DNA of 64,000 nt from Actinocatenispora sp963805605 (GCA_963805605.1 CAWDUX010000001.1:434001-498000), one strand, 5' to 3'; shown: positions 41,209 through 50,068, counted from the stretch's first letter. The notes: a model not told the origin generated them from the sequence alone. Program-made: numbers and translations.

Positions 41209-43307
41209 GTTCTCCAGAGAACGAGTCCGGCGTTCCTCGCGATAGATCTGCGGGCGCGGCCTACAACTACGCCGAAGGAAATGTCGGCGCCCAAGCTCGC
41301 GACATCATCAACAGCACGATCTACATCAACAGCCCCGATGATCCGCCGAAGGTGAAGTTCGACAAGGGCGTCAAGTGCCTGCAAGCCGCTGTGCCGTCCC
41401 GAGCCTGGGAACTGATCGACGCAGCCGTCACCGATGGCTATCCCCGATCTAGCGAAGCGTGCTTCTACTGGCTGTTGGCATGGCTCAGCAGCCGCCCCGA
41501 TCAGTACTTCACCGAGGCCGACTTTGCCACGCTGGAAAATCGCCTCGGCACCTTCGAGCAGGGTGAGGACGAGTGGGCCAAAGGCGTGCAGGCGATCCGG
41601 ACCATACTGGCAGCACTGCACGACGACAGCGTGACCACGACCGCGCTTGAACAGTTGAGTTCGCTGGCCGCCATACAGCGCGACCCGATCTACCGGCATC
41701 TTGAGCCGTTTCTGTCGGCCACGATCCGAAACGCTCTGTGGCAGCAGGTCCGGAAGGATGCTCTCGAGAACCAGCACAGCCATGAACGCAGCCGGCGGGC
41801 CCGACTGTACTTTGTTCCGAACCCGATGGGGCCGCGAACCCGGCTACCACAACCAGAGTCGACAACGACGGCGGATCTCTGGCGAGCACGGGTCGCGGCA
41901 GCCGTACTGTTCCTTGGCGCCGGCTATCTGGGCTGGCTGGTACTGATGAACGCGTGGTGGCCCGCCATCGCGGCGTATGTCGGTATGTTGGTCATCGGCG
42001 CGATGGTGGCGTGGACCGGGCTCACCTGGCGGTACCGATCGGAGCGTTTGCGTGCCGAAGAACGCAAGTACCGGCCGGGAATGCTGAGGGCGCCGGCTGC
42101 CGGTGACGGCTTCGCCAACCAGCTCGATCGTTTGTTCAACCGTTACTTCGCTCGGGTTGCTCCGGCCGGAGTCGATGGTCGTTACTGGCCTGTGCAGACC
42201 GCCGGTTATCGCGACACGCTCCGCGACGAGCTGGCCGAGCTCTACCGGGAGAGCCGGGTCGGCGCGGCGCGAATCCGTTGGCTCGTCCGACATCTGGCAC
42301 GTGAGGTGCGACTCGGCTGGGATGCCGGCACGCTGTGGCACTATCGCGACCGCTACTGCACTCCGATTTCTGTTCGTGTTGCTACCTGCCTGGGCATCCT
42401 CGCGCTCGTACCGGCGCTGGTTCTCAGCGTCGTATCGGGAGTACTGGCCGATCCCGTCCTCGGAAGCCTGGACGTTCCGCTGATGCTGGTCAGCGGCGGC
42501 ATTGCTGCTGCACGGTGGCTGCGGATCGTGATCGAACGGCGCCGTCACCAGGAAGAGGAGGCGGAGCACGAGCAACAGCAGCGATCGCGGAAAGCCGCCT
42601 ACGAGTCATGGAAGAGTTGGCTGGACGAGAACCGGCCCAGTGAGGAGCAGATGGCCGCATGGTTGGATGCCGATCGCACGGTGCTGCTCGACCGTGCGCT
42701 CCGCGAATACAAGCTCCAACCCCGAGACCTTGTGCGCTATGCCGTGCTGGAGACGCCGTACGGTCGGAAGCGGGCGTGTGCCAGGAAGGGTCCTTGGCGG
42801 TACGCGCGGTACCGGTTCCGGCTGTTCCTCCTGACGGCCGGCGGTGTGCGTGTGTACACGACGGTTCTCGACTTTGTCGATGCGAAGTTCGGAGACGTCA
42901 GGCATACGGTCTTCGGCTTCGACGCCATCACATCGGCGGACCTCGCCATGGCTGACGGTCTCCCCAGGACTCTGGAACTTCGTCTGATGGACGGGCGCAA
43001 TATCGAGGTGTGCGTGACCGGCGAGGAATCAGACGGACACACCGCAGAGGCGACTGGGCGTACGTCCGGAACCTGGCGCCGGCGTGATCTGGCCTCAAAT
43101 GCGGGCCAGGGCCCATGCTCGACGGCGGATGCTTCTGATCCGTATGAGGCAGTCAAGCTCGCGCTCGAAGCGTCCGGCCTACCGCACACCCTTCATGTAC
43201 TGGAAGGCATCGCAGCGGAAGGCAGGCAGTGGCTGCAGCGTCAACGATTTCATCGCGCCACCGGACCAGCCTGGCATCATAAGGGACAAAACATAATAAA
43301 CAAGTAG
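41205..43307 (+). CDS. Four-helix membrane protein with matching BASS-like motif
   Basis: 700 residues. Residues 25-42 read GNVGAQARDIINSTIYIN, matching the motif of the preceding protein at G, V, G, Q-A and I positions. Residues 45-190 are helical (KFDKGVKCLQAAVPSRAWELIDAAV), like a TPR-type segment. Membrane helices are at about 228-250, 253-273, 390-412 and 423-442; the soluble regions between and after carry charged helices and a C-terminal beta-rich domain (residues 540-670). ATGA overlap with the nucleosidase gene. Two proteins with the same amyloid motif would be expected to co-assemble, making this a candidate sensor or membrane partner. Confidence 0.8.
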   Translation: MSSPENESGVPRDRSAGAAYNYAEGNVGAQARDIINSTIYINSPDDPPKVKFDKGVKCLQAAVPSRAWELIDAAVTDGYPRSSEACFYWLLAWLSSRPDQYFTEADFATLENRLGTFEQGEDEWAKGVQAIRTILAALHDDSVTTTALEQLSSLAAIQRDPIYRHLEPFLSATIRNALWQQVRKDALENQHSHERSRRARLYFVPNPMGPRTRLPQPESTTTADLWRARVAAAVLFLGAGYLGWLVLMNAWWPAIAAYVGMLVIGAMVAWTGLTWRYRSERLRAEERKYRPGMLRAPAAGDGFANQLDRLFNRYFARVAPAGVDGRYWPVQTAGYRDTLRDELAELYRESRVGAARIRWLVRHLAREVRLGWDAGTLWHYRDRYCTPISVRVATCLGILALVPALVLSVVSGVLADPVLGSLDVPLMLVSGGIAAARWLRIVIERRRHQEEEAEHEQQQRSRKAAYESWKSWLDENRPSEEQMAAWLDADRTVLLDRALREYKLQPRDLVRYAVLETPYGRKRACARKGPWRYARYRFRLFLLTAGGVRVYTTVLDFVDAKFGDVRHTVFGFDAITSADLAMADGLPRTLELRLMDGRNIEVCVTGEESDGHTAEATGRTSGTWRRRDLASNAGQGPCSTADASDPYEAVKLALEASGLPHTLHVLEGIAAEGRQWLQRQRFHRATGPAWHHKGQNIINK

Positions 43308-43404
43308 AAGATTCGTGATTGGGTCGGATCGCCGTTGGCTCGGCCGGTTTGAGTACCGGTGCGCGACTTGGGCGTAGGGCCGTCGGATAGGCTGAGCGCC
43401 GCTG

Positions 43405-43478
<74 letters not shown>

Positions 43479-43537
43479 CCCGAACTTCCTTGGATCTCGT
43501 CGATGGCGAAGCGCCAGACCTCAGCGCTGGATCTGTT

Positions 43538-43565
43538 GGTCAGAATTCTGACCGGTTGCTAGAAT
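43538..43565 (+). promoter_or_regulatory. YefM operator palindrome and promoter
   Basis: GGTCAGAATTCTGACC (43538-43553) is a perfect 16-base palindrome lying over a TTGGTC -35-like box and spacer; the -10 TAGAAT is at 43560-43565. Transcription would begin at ATG 43573. This is the expected place for autorepression by the antitoxin. Confidence 0.6.
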
Positions 43566-43572
43566 GGTCAGC

Positions 43573-43857
43573 ATGGAGACCATCCCGATCACTGAGGCCA
43601 AGGCCCGGATCGCCGAACTTGCCGACCGGGTGGCGCGCGAGCACGACCATTTCACGATCACCCGCAACAGCCGCGCGGACGTCATGCTGATCTCGGTCGC
43701 CGAGTACGAGTCGATGCGGGAGACGCTGGATCTGCTCTCCGACGATGAAGCCCTGGCCGACCTACGCCAGTCACGGGAGGATTTCGCTTCCGGCGATACG
43801 TTCTCGGTGGATGAGGTTCGCGCCGAGTTGGAGCGGCGTCGGAACACGGCGAGCTGA
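43573..43857 (+). CDS. Phd/YefM-family antitoxin
   Basis: 94 residues. The N-terminus METIPITEAKARIAELADRVAREHDHFTI and ADVMLISVAEYESMRETLDLL are typical of YefM/Phd antitoxins: a DNA-binding N-terminal half and an acidic, flexible C-terminal half that masks the toxin. ATG 43573 is preferred over 43564 because the latter lies inside the -10 box. Its stop overlaps the toxin start (TGATG). Confidence 0.9.
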   Translation: METIPITEAKARIAELADRVAREHDHFTITRNSRADVMLISVAEYESMRETLDLLSDDEALADLRQSREDFASGDTFSVDEVRAELERRRNTAS

Positions 43858-44171
43858 TGCCTGCACGCAACAGGCAGCAGGATCCTGGCAGCAACGAGCC
43901 GCCCAGTCCATACACGGTGATGTTTTCCCGGCAGGCTCGCCGCAATCTGCACGAGGATCTGCCCTTGGCTGTCGCAATGGCGGCGATGGAGACCATCCAG
44001 CATGCGATCGCGGTCAATCCGCACCGCGTGGGTAAGCCACTCGATGAGCCCTTCGACGGCTTCCACTCTGCCCGCCGAGGTACCTACCGGGTCATCTACC
44101 GGATCAATGAGGCCAAGCGGGTCGTGGAGATTCATTCGATCCGCCACCGGCGCGACGCATACCGTTCGTAG
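43857..44171 (+). CDS. RelE/ParE-family toxin
   Basis: 104 residues. After a 15-residue extension, YTVMFSRQARRNLHEDLP, GKPLDEPFDGFHSARRGTYRVIYRINEAKRVVEIHSIRHRRDAY is a full RelE-type fold with the basic RGTYRVIY and HRRDAY motifs. Ribosome-dependent mRNA cleavage is the family activity. Coupled directly to the YefM antitoxin. Confidence 0.9.
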   Translation: MPARNRQQDPGSNEPPSPYTVMFSRQARRNLHEDLPLAVAMAAMETIQHAIAVNPHRVGKPLDEPFDGFHSARRGTYRVIYRINEAKRVVEIHSIRHRRDAYRS

Positions 44172-44244
44172 GTGTCCTGCGTTCACTGCGGCTCATCGAT
44201 CTCCTGCCCGCGAGATCAGGTGGCTGTGTCACAGTTGTGGCGGA

Positions 44245-45087
44245 CTACCGTAGAGCGTCCAGCAGGATCCGGGCCTGCGTGGCGCCTTTACGGAGTAGCG
44301 CGGCACCGACTTTGTGCAGACTGTCCCAACTATGTGGGCGCCCCACCTCGTCGGCATCCGGAACTACTGACAGGGCGACAGTCAGCGCATGTTCCGCCTC
44401 CCCGGACTCGGCGTGTGCACGGGCCAGGCAGGTCGAGTACCACGCCCGGTCCCGCCGGTAGGACGGCGGTAGCGCATCGAGGCCGATGGTCAGTTTCTCC
44501 GCTGCGTTACGCCACTGGCGGAGATGCAGCTCGGCCATGCCGCGCTGCAGGGTGAACCACGTTTCGCCGTAGAAGTACATCCAGGGCGGTTCGTCATCGG
44601 GGTGATCAGCGGCCGTTGAGATCAAGGTCTGTGCCTCGTCCAGGAGCCGATGCGCGGCGTCCCGTTCGCCGACCAACGCATGACCTCTGGCTGTCATCTG
44701 GGCCGCCATCCCCTGCACACCGAGGGAGGCGCCGGGTGAGGACCACCGGGCAGCTTTCCCGAAGGCCGCGCACCGGGCACCCTTGCCCACCGACCAGGCC
44801 ATGTGCGCCTTCATGCTCAGCGTGGTCGAGGCCATGTTCACATCGCCAGCTTCGATGGCCCAGTCATGCGACCGGTCGTACCAGGTCAGTGCGGCAACGG
44901 AGTCGGCCTGGTCCTGCGCCATCCAGGCCAGGAACTGTGCATGTTCACCGGCCAGGTTCACCAGGCGCCGCGCGAGGGGCCCGGAAGCGCCGCTGTGCAA
45001 CCGGATCACCATGGACAGCTGTTCGCGCATCAGGCTGACCAGCGGTCGCGAACCCACCGTGTCCTCCGCACGTCGATGCCCAGCCAA
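44245..45087 (-). pseudogene. C-terminal (TPR) part of an HTH-TPR regulator split by an IS
   Basis: 280 codons of TPR-like helices (SMVIRLHSGASGPLARRLVNLAGEHAQFLAWMA and YDRSHDWAIEAGDVNMASTTLSM), the C-terminal region common in actinomycete XRE regulators. It has no HTH and no proper start: the frame is blocked by TAG just upstream, at the IS junction. Joining it to the N-terminal part at 46612-47007, after removing the IS and one target copy, restores YLDQLLAGHRRAED in frame, giving a protein of about 409 residues. Confidence 0.85.
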
Positions 45088-45097
45088 CAGCTAGTCC
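45088..45097. repeat. Left target-site duplication of the IS
   Basis: CAGCTAGTCC matches CAGCTGGTCC at 46621-46630 in nine of ten bases. The pair brackets the IS4-type element exactly where the regulator frame is interrupted. Confidence 0.7.
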
Positions 45098-46620
45098 CAA
45101 GGCCGTGTAGTTAACGCGAGTGGCGGTATGTCAACCCCCCTGAAACGGGCAACGGAGTTCCTGCTAGAACGGTGTCGACCAAGATCACCTGATAGCAGAA
45201 ACTCCGTTGAACACACAGTCTGTCATCACCCGCGCTATCACCGTCGCCGAGGGCAGGTACGCTCCCGGCCACCTCGGGGAACTGACCCAGCACGTCCCGT
45301 TCGAGATGGTCGATGAGGCGCTGAGCCGCGACCAGGACCGCGCAGTCGCGGGTGCGGGATCTGCCTTCCCGGGTGGTGGTCTATCTGCTGCTGGCCGCCT
45401 GCCTGTTCCCGGAGGTGGGGTACTCGGGTGTGTGGCGCAAGCTGACCGCCGGCGCTGGACGGACCTGCCTGCCGCCACACCCACCGACGAGCGGCTTGTC
45501 CCAGGCCCGCCGCCGGGTCGGGGTCGCTCCGCTGCGGTGGCTGTTCGACCTGCTCCGCGGCCCAGCCGCCATCCTCGCCGAGCGGTGCGACCCGGTGGCG
45601 CGGGTCTGCTGGTATGCGCGCATCGACGGCACCATCGATGACCGTGCCCGACAGCCCCGCGCCATCCTGACCCGCTTCACCAAGCAGCGGGGCAACCATG
45701 GCGGCTCCGGCTACCCGCAGCTCCGGCCTGGCTCGGCCCTGGTGGCCTGCGGCACCCGCACCATCATCGACGCGGTGTTCGGCCCCACCACCGTCGGGCG
45801 AGACCACCTACGCGCCACGCCTGCTACCCAGCCTGCGCGCCGGGATGCTGCTGCTGGCCGACCGCAACTTCGCCGCCCAGAAACCTGATCGCGCGACATC
45901 GCCGCCACCGGAGCCGACGTCCTGATCCGGCTCCAAGAACGGCCGCAAACTGCCGGTCCTGGCCCGCTACCCCGACGGCTCCTACCTGTCGATGCTGGGC
46001 GGGCTGCGGATCCGGGTGATCGACGGCCCAGATCACCATCACCACCACCGCCGGGCCGACACACCGGCATCTACCGCCTGATCACCACCCTGCATCGACC
46101 ACCACCGCTACCCGCAGCGCGAACTGATCGGGCTCTACCACCAGCGATGGGAGATCGAGACCGCCTACCTGGAACTGAAATCCACCATCCTCGGCGGCCG
46201 GATACTGCGCGCCCGCACCCCCACCGGCGTCGAGCAGGAGATCTACGCCCTGCTGCTCGTCTACCAGCTGCTGCGCACCGCCATGGCCGACGCCACCAGC
46301 ACCCGAGCCCGACGTCGACCCCGACCGGGCCAGCTTCACCATCGCCCGGCACGCCGCCCGCGACCAGACTCGTCCAGGCCGCCGGCATCATCGCCGACAC
46401 CGTCATCGACCTGGTCGGCACGATCGGCCGCCACGTCCTGGCCAACCTGCTGCCCGCCCGACGGCTACGCGTCATGCCCCCGCATCGTCAAACGCGCGAT
46501 CTCCAAATACCAGGCACGCGGCCCCACATCGACCGCACCAGCTACAAGGCCACCGTGAACATCGACATCCTCACCCCAGCCGACCCTTGACAACCACCAC
46601 AACCCCAAACTTCAGGCTTG
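45098..46620 (+). mobile_element. Decayed IS4-type insertion sequence, about 1.52 kb
   Basis: Ends read CAAGGCCGTGTAGTTAACG on one side and, on the opposite strand, CAAGCCTGAAGTTTGGGG, an imperfect inverted repeat with matching CAAG, CC, TG and AGTT blocks. A 10-base target duplication flanks it, in the range for IS4-family elements. The transposase inside is frameshifted several times, so the element is likely immobile by itself. Confidence 0.75.
45207..46590 (+). pseudogene. IS4-family transposase, multiply frameshifted
   Basis: Transposase blocks appear in order but in different frames: RYAPGHLGELTQHVPFEMVDEAL, then DLPSRVVVYLLLAACLFPEVG and SQARRRVGVAPLRWLFDLLRGP, then GETTYAPRLLPSLRAGMLLLADRNFAA, then HQRWEIETAYLELKSTILGG and EQEIYALLLVYQLLRTAMADA. 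The last holds the Y-(2)-R-(3)-E-(6)-K-like signature of IS4 enzymes. At least four frame changes are needed to join them, so no full enzyme is made. I cannot exclude that some shifts are sequencing errors. Confidence 0.83.
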
Positions 46621-47007
46621 CAGCTGGTCCAGATAGTCGGCACTCGCTGCGTCCACCCGGGTCGGGTCATCGACGGCGCCAGCGACCCGCGCCAGCAGAT
46701 CAGGGTCAGGCGCCAGTTCGGACAGCGCGAGAGAGGGCACCGGTGTGGTCCTGACTGCTGCCGGCTTCTCCGGTGCGTTGAGGCCGAATGGGATCCGTTG
46801 TTGCACCTCGGCGGACGTCACCTGACGTCTACCGTGCTCGATGGCGGACACGTCCGGTTGCGAGAGCCCGACCAGGGCGCCGAGCCTGCTCTGGCTGGTG
46901 CCGGTGAGCCGCCGCCAGGTGCGCAGTACCGTCGCCCAGTCCTGCTCGACAAGGGCCGTGTTCAGGGTGGGGTGTCGCCACACGTCAAGTCGGTCATCGG
47001 TACCCAC
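46612..47007 (-). pseudogene. N-terminal (HTH) part of the IS-split regulator
   Basis: 131 codons from GTG 47007. LRTWRRLTGTSQSRLGALVGLSQPDVSAIEHGRR is a clear XRE helix-turn-helix. The frame runs two codons into the IS and stops. It is the missing N-terminus of the TPR part at 44245-45087. A truncated HTH protein could still be made. Confidence 0.83.
46621..46630. repeat. Right target-site duplication of the IS
   Basis: CAGCTGGTCC; partner of 45088-45097 (one A/G difference). This copy keeps the original reading of the regulator (DQL). Confidence 0.7.
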
Positions 47008-47297
47008 ACCGTCACCATAGCGTCGTCATATATGAGCGCAAAGTAGTGGTCCGGGCATCATGCGGTGAAGCTGTACTTCAGGGGGCCACGGTCGGCGACG
47101 GCCGCCCCGCCGTACGATGCCCTGGCTCCCGCCGAACTCGACGAGCTCGAACCCATCACCGCGGCGCTGGTGGCCGCAGGATCGCAGTGACGGAAGGGGT
47201 GGGTCAGGTCATCGGGGCCTGATCCTCCTGCCAGCCGGTCAGAATTCTGACCGACGACTGCGGACCCTCGGACCGGCTGGCGCGTGCCTACCAGGAC
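47008..47297. other. Remnant-bearing gap with an orphan operator palindrome
   Basis: The stretch between the split regulator and the small reverse gene. A 41-codon open frame (47065-47190, LAPAELDELEPITAALVAAG) looks like the C-terminal tail of a lost gene. At 47237-47252 the same 16-base palindrome seen at the YefM promoter recurs, without a toxin-antitoxin gene after it. Confidence 0.4.
47237..47252. repeat. Second copy of the GGTCAGAATTCTGACC palindrome
   Basis: Identical in all 16 bases to the operator at 43538-43553; flanks differ. No -10 like the first copy follows, so it is probably a leftover operator or a second binding site for the same antitoxin. Confidence 0.6.
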
Positions 47298-47537
47298 TCA
47301 GCCGACGCGCTTCGCTTCGACCCGGGTGATCCAGCCCTTGTAGTTGTCGCGGTTCTCGTAGTCCTGCTTGAGTTCCTTGGCGGCGGCCAGCGCGCCCCGT
47401 TCGCTGTCGAACTGCGCTGCGCGCCCCTTGTGCCGGGTGAAGTCCTTACTCGACGTCTGTCGGGTCGCCGAACGCAGGTAGCGTCGCTCGCCCTCGTCGT
47501 CCACGACGTACGCGACCCATGCACCTTCATCGCTCAC
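47298..47537 (-). CDS. Small hypothetical protein
   Basis: 79 residues from GTG 47537, which has a strong AGGAGGAG six bases upstream. The sequence (WVAYVVDDEGERRYLRSATRQ and LKQDYENRDNYKGWITRVEAKRV) is charged, probably alpha/beta, with no signal or membrane segment. Family not recognised. The good ribosome site and balanced composition support a real gene. Confidence 0.65.
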   Translation of the reverse strand: MSDEGAWVAYVVDDEGERRYLRSATRQTSSKDFTRHKGRAAQFDSERGALAAAKELKQDYENRDNYKGWITRVEAKRVG

Positions 47538-47707
47538 GCGATCTCCTCCTACTGCCGGGACCGCCGGACCGGTCACCCGTGACCACCATACGAGCCCGGG
47601 ATCGTGCCATGACGGCCGATGTACCGCGGGCGTGGCCACGCGAGGATGCGGCGCTGCGGGTGTGACCTGCTGCACGAAATCCGCCACGACGGGTCGGCTA
47701 TTCAGTG

Positions 47708-47746
47708 TTGCTATCTACCGGTAGTCAGCGTTACTATCTAGCGGTA
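47708..47746 (+). promoter_or_regulatory. Direct-repeat operator of the PadR operon
   Basis: TTGCTATCTACCGGTA (47708) and TTACTATCTAGCGGTA (47731) are 16-base direct repeats with two differences, 23 bases apart, about two helical turns. They end 29 bases before the PadR ATG and contain TACTAT/TATCTA -10-like boxes. Likely PadR binding sites. Confidence 0.6.
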
Positions 47747-47774
47747 CCTAGCAACGCCGAGTAGAAGGGCATCC

Positions 47775-48104
47775 ATGGGCAACCAGGCGACCGAGATGCT
47801 CAAGGGAATCCTGGAGGGCATCGTGCTCGCGGTGCTGTCCACACGGCCGGCGTACGGCTACGAGATCACGGCGTGGCTGCGCGACCGCGGCTTCTCCGAC
47901 ATCGCCGAAGGCACCATCTACGCGCTACTGGTCCGCATCGAGCGGCACGGACTCGTCGACGTGGAGAAGGTCCCGTCGGAGAAGGGACCGCCGCGCAAGG
48001 TGTACACGCTCAACGCCCAGGGGCGGGACTACCTCGCCGGGTTCTGGAAGACCTGGGACTTCCTCGCCGACCGACTTGAACAGCTCCGAGAGGGGAGCAG
48101 GTAA
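47775..48104 (+). CDS. PadR-family transcriptional regulator
   Basis: 109 residues: GILEGIVLAVLSTRPAYGYEITAWLRDRGFSDIAEGTIYALLVRIERHGLV is the PadR winged helix, with a short C-terminal dimer helix. Heads a four-gene operon with DUF1048 and a two-part ABC exporter. PadR repressors in this setting respond to toxic compounds. A 67-base near copy of part of this gene lies at 59026-59092. Confidence 0.92.
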   Translation: MGNQATEMLKGILEGIVLAVLSTRPAYGYEITAWLRDRGFSDIAEGTIYALLVRIERHGLVDVEKVPSEKGPPRKVYTLNAQGRDYLAGFWKTWDFLADRLEQLREGSR

Positions 48105-48106
48105 CC

Positions 48107-48487
48107 ATGTCCGACACCGGAGAAAACTTCATCCTCGCCAAGATCATCGGCCCCAAGAAGCGGTGGCGTGCCTACAAGGCCCGCGTACGGGCGCTTCCTG
48201 AGAACTACCGCATGGCGGTCGACGCGATCGAGCGGTTCCTGCTGCTCTTCGTGCCGAAGGACGGCGTACGCATCGAGACGCAGTTCGAGGATCTGGCGGA
48301 CCTGTTCGAGCAGGCCGCGGCCGACGGCACGCCGATACGCGACGTCGTCGGCGACGACCCGGTCGCGTTCGTACGGACGTTTGCCGAGAACTACACCGAC
48401 GGTGGCTACACACCGGCGCGTGCACGGAACCGCCTGATCCGCGACGTGGACCGCGCCGCAGGCGACGACAGAGGGGAACAGGTCTGA
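48107..48487 (+). CDS. DUF1048-family protein
   Basis: 126 residues, helical: KIIGPKKRWRAYKARVRALPENYRMAVDAIERFLL, FEDLADLFEQAAADGTPIRDVVGDDPVAFVRTFAENY. Matches the DUF1048 proteins commonly found between PadR regulators and ABC exporters. Function unknown. Two bases separate it from PadR, and it overlaps the ATPase gene start. Confidence 0.87.
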   Translation: MSDTGENFILAKIIGPKKRWRAYKARVRALPENYRMAVDAIERFLLLFVPKDGVRIETQFEDLADLFEQAAADGTPIRDVVGDDPVAFVRTFAENYTDGGYTPARARNRLIRDVDRAAGDDRGEQV

Positions 48488-49281
48488 TGGCGACACAGCA
48501 GACGCCGGCGATCCAGGTGCAGGGCCTGGAGAAGGCGTACGGGAAGCAGCGGGTACTACGCGGCGTGGACTTCGACGTGGCCCGGGGCAGCATCTTCGCG
48601 CTGCTCGGCTCGAACGGTGCGGGCAAGACCACCATCGTCAACATCCTGTCCACGCTGCTCAAAGCAGACAACGGCACCGCCTGCGTCGACGGTTTCGACG
48701 TCGCCCGGCAGCCGGCGAAGGTGCGCGAGTCGTTCAGCCTCACCGGGCAGTTCGCGGCCGTCGACGAGGTGCTCAGCGGGCGCGAGAACCTGGTGCTGGT
48801 GGCCCGGTTGCGGCACGTCAAGGGGCCGAAGGGCGTCGCGGACGAACTGCTGGAGCGCTTCTCGTTGACCGATGCGGCGGGGCGGAAGGTCGCGACGTAC
48901 TCGGGTGGCATGCGTCGTCGTCTCGACATCGCGATGAGCCTCATCGGGAACCCGTCGGTCATCTTCCTCGACGAGCCGACGACCGGGCTCGACCCGGAGG
49001 CGCGCATCGAGGTCTGGAAGGCCGTCAAGAAGCTTTCCGCGGGCGGCACGACGGTGCTGCTGACCACGCAGTACCTGGACGAGGCCGAACAGCTCGCCGA
49101 CCGGATCGCGATCCTCCACCAGGGACGGATCATCGTGAACGACACGCTCGCCGAACTCAGGAAGCTTCTCCCGCCCGCCCAGGTCGAGTACGTCGAGAAG
49201 CAGCCGAGCCTCGAGGACGTCTTCTTTGCTCTGGTCGGCGACAACGAGAAGACCGCGGCCAGCGGCGCAAGCGCGAAGTGA
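48487..49281 (+). CDS. DrrA-like ABC exporter ATPase
   Basis: 264 residues. Walker A LLGSNGAGKTTIVN, Q-loop in SLTGQFAAVDE, signature YSGGMRRRLDIA, Walker B VIFLDEPTTGLDP and switch His region LLTTQYLDEAEQLAD are all present. C-terminal VEYVEKQPSLEDVFFAL is typical of daunorubicin-resistance-type (DrrA) ATPases. Overlaps the permease gene (ATG 49278). Confidence 0.93.
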   Translation: MATQQTPAIQVQGLEKAYGKQRVLRGVDFDVARGSIFALLGSNGAGKTTIVNILSTLLKADNGTACVDGFDVARQPAKVRESFSLTGQFAAVDEVLSGRENLVLVARLRHVKGPKGVADELLERFSLTDAAGRKVATYSGGMRRRLDIAMSLIGNPSVIFLDEPTTGLDPEARIEVWKAVKKLSAGGTTVLLTTQYLDEAEQLADRIAILHQGRIIVNDTLAELRKLLPPAQVEYVEKQPSLEDVFFALVGDNEKTAASGASAK

Positions 49282-50063
49282 GAGAGGAACCGACCATGGC
49301 CACGCACGTCATCAGCGACACCGCTGTCCTCACCGGGCGTTCGCTGAAACACATCACCCGCAGCATGGACACGATCATCACCACCGCGATCATCCCGATC
49401 GCCATGATGCTGCTGTTCGTCTACGTTTTCGGCGGCGCGATCAGCCACGGAGCCAGCAGCGGCGCGTACGTGGGCTATCTGCTGCCGGGAATCCTGCTCA
49501 TGACGATCGCCTCAGGTATCTCGTACACGGCGTTCCGGCTCTTCACCGACATGACCACCGGGATCTTCGGGCGGTTACAGTCCATGCCGATCGCGCGTTC
49601 GGGCGTGCTGTGGTCGCACGTACTGACCTCGCTCGTCGCCAACGTCATCTCGGTCGCGGTGGTCTTCGGGGTCGCGTTCGTCATGGGATTCCGTACGGGA
49701 GCGGGGGTGGGGGCGTGGCTCGCGGTGGCCGGCATGATCCTCCTGACCACCCTCGCGTTGACGTGGGTCGCGGTCATCCCCGGCCTCACCGCGAAGTCGA
49801 TCTCCGGCGCCAGCGCGTTCTCCTACCCGCTGATCTTCCTGCCGTTCATCAGCTCGGCGTTCGTACCCACGGACACCATGCCCGGACCGGTGCGCTGGTT
49901 CGCGGAGAACCAGCCGGTGACGCCCATCGTCAACACGATCCGCGACCTGTTCGCGCAGCGGCCGGTCAGCGGTGACGTCTGGACCGCGCTCGCCTGGATG
50001 GTCGGCATCCTCGTCGTCGCCTACGCCGTCGCGATGGTCATCTACCGCCGCAAGATCTCCTAG
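49278..50063 (+). CDS. DrrB-like ABC-2 exporter permease
   Basis: 261 residues with six membrane helices. It has the ABC-2 pattern: N-terminal VLTGRSLKHITRSMDTIITTAIIPIAMMLLFVYVF, central GRLQSMPIARSGVLW and PLIFLPFISSAFVPTDTMPGPVRWFAENQPVTPIV near the end. Partner of the ATPase; together they would pump out a drug-like compound. Confidence 0.92.
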   Translation: MREEPTMATHVISDTAVLTGRSLKHITRSMDTIITTAIIPIAMMLLFVYVFGGAISHGASSGAYVGYLLPGILLMTIASGISYTAFRLFTDMTTGIFGRLQSMPIARSGVLWSHVLTSLVANVISVAVVFGVAFVMGFRTGAGVGAWLAVAGMILLTTLALTWVAVIPGLTAKSISGASAFSYPLIFLPFISSAFVPTDTMPGPVRWFAENQPVTPIVNTIRDLFAQRPVSGDVWTALAWMVGILVVAYAVAMVIYRRKIS

Positions 50064-50068
50064 GCCAG

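Noticed and set aside
44173..44555. Forward frame with Cys-rich start after the RelE gene
   Set aside because: It is antisense to the TPR part of the split regulator and loses any pattern after the first 20 codons.
43538..47252. 16-base palindromes as attachment sites of an integrated element
   Set aside because: One copy lies exactly on a toxin-antitoxin promoter, no integrase is present, and the tRNA 3' end is not repeated.
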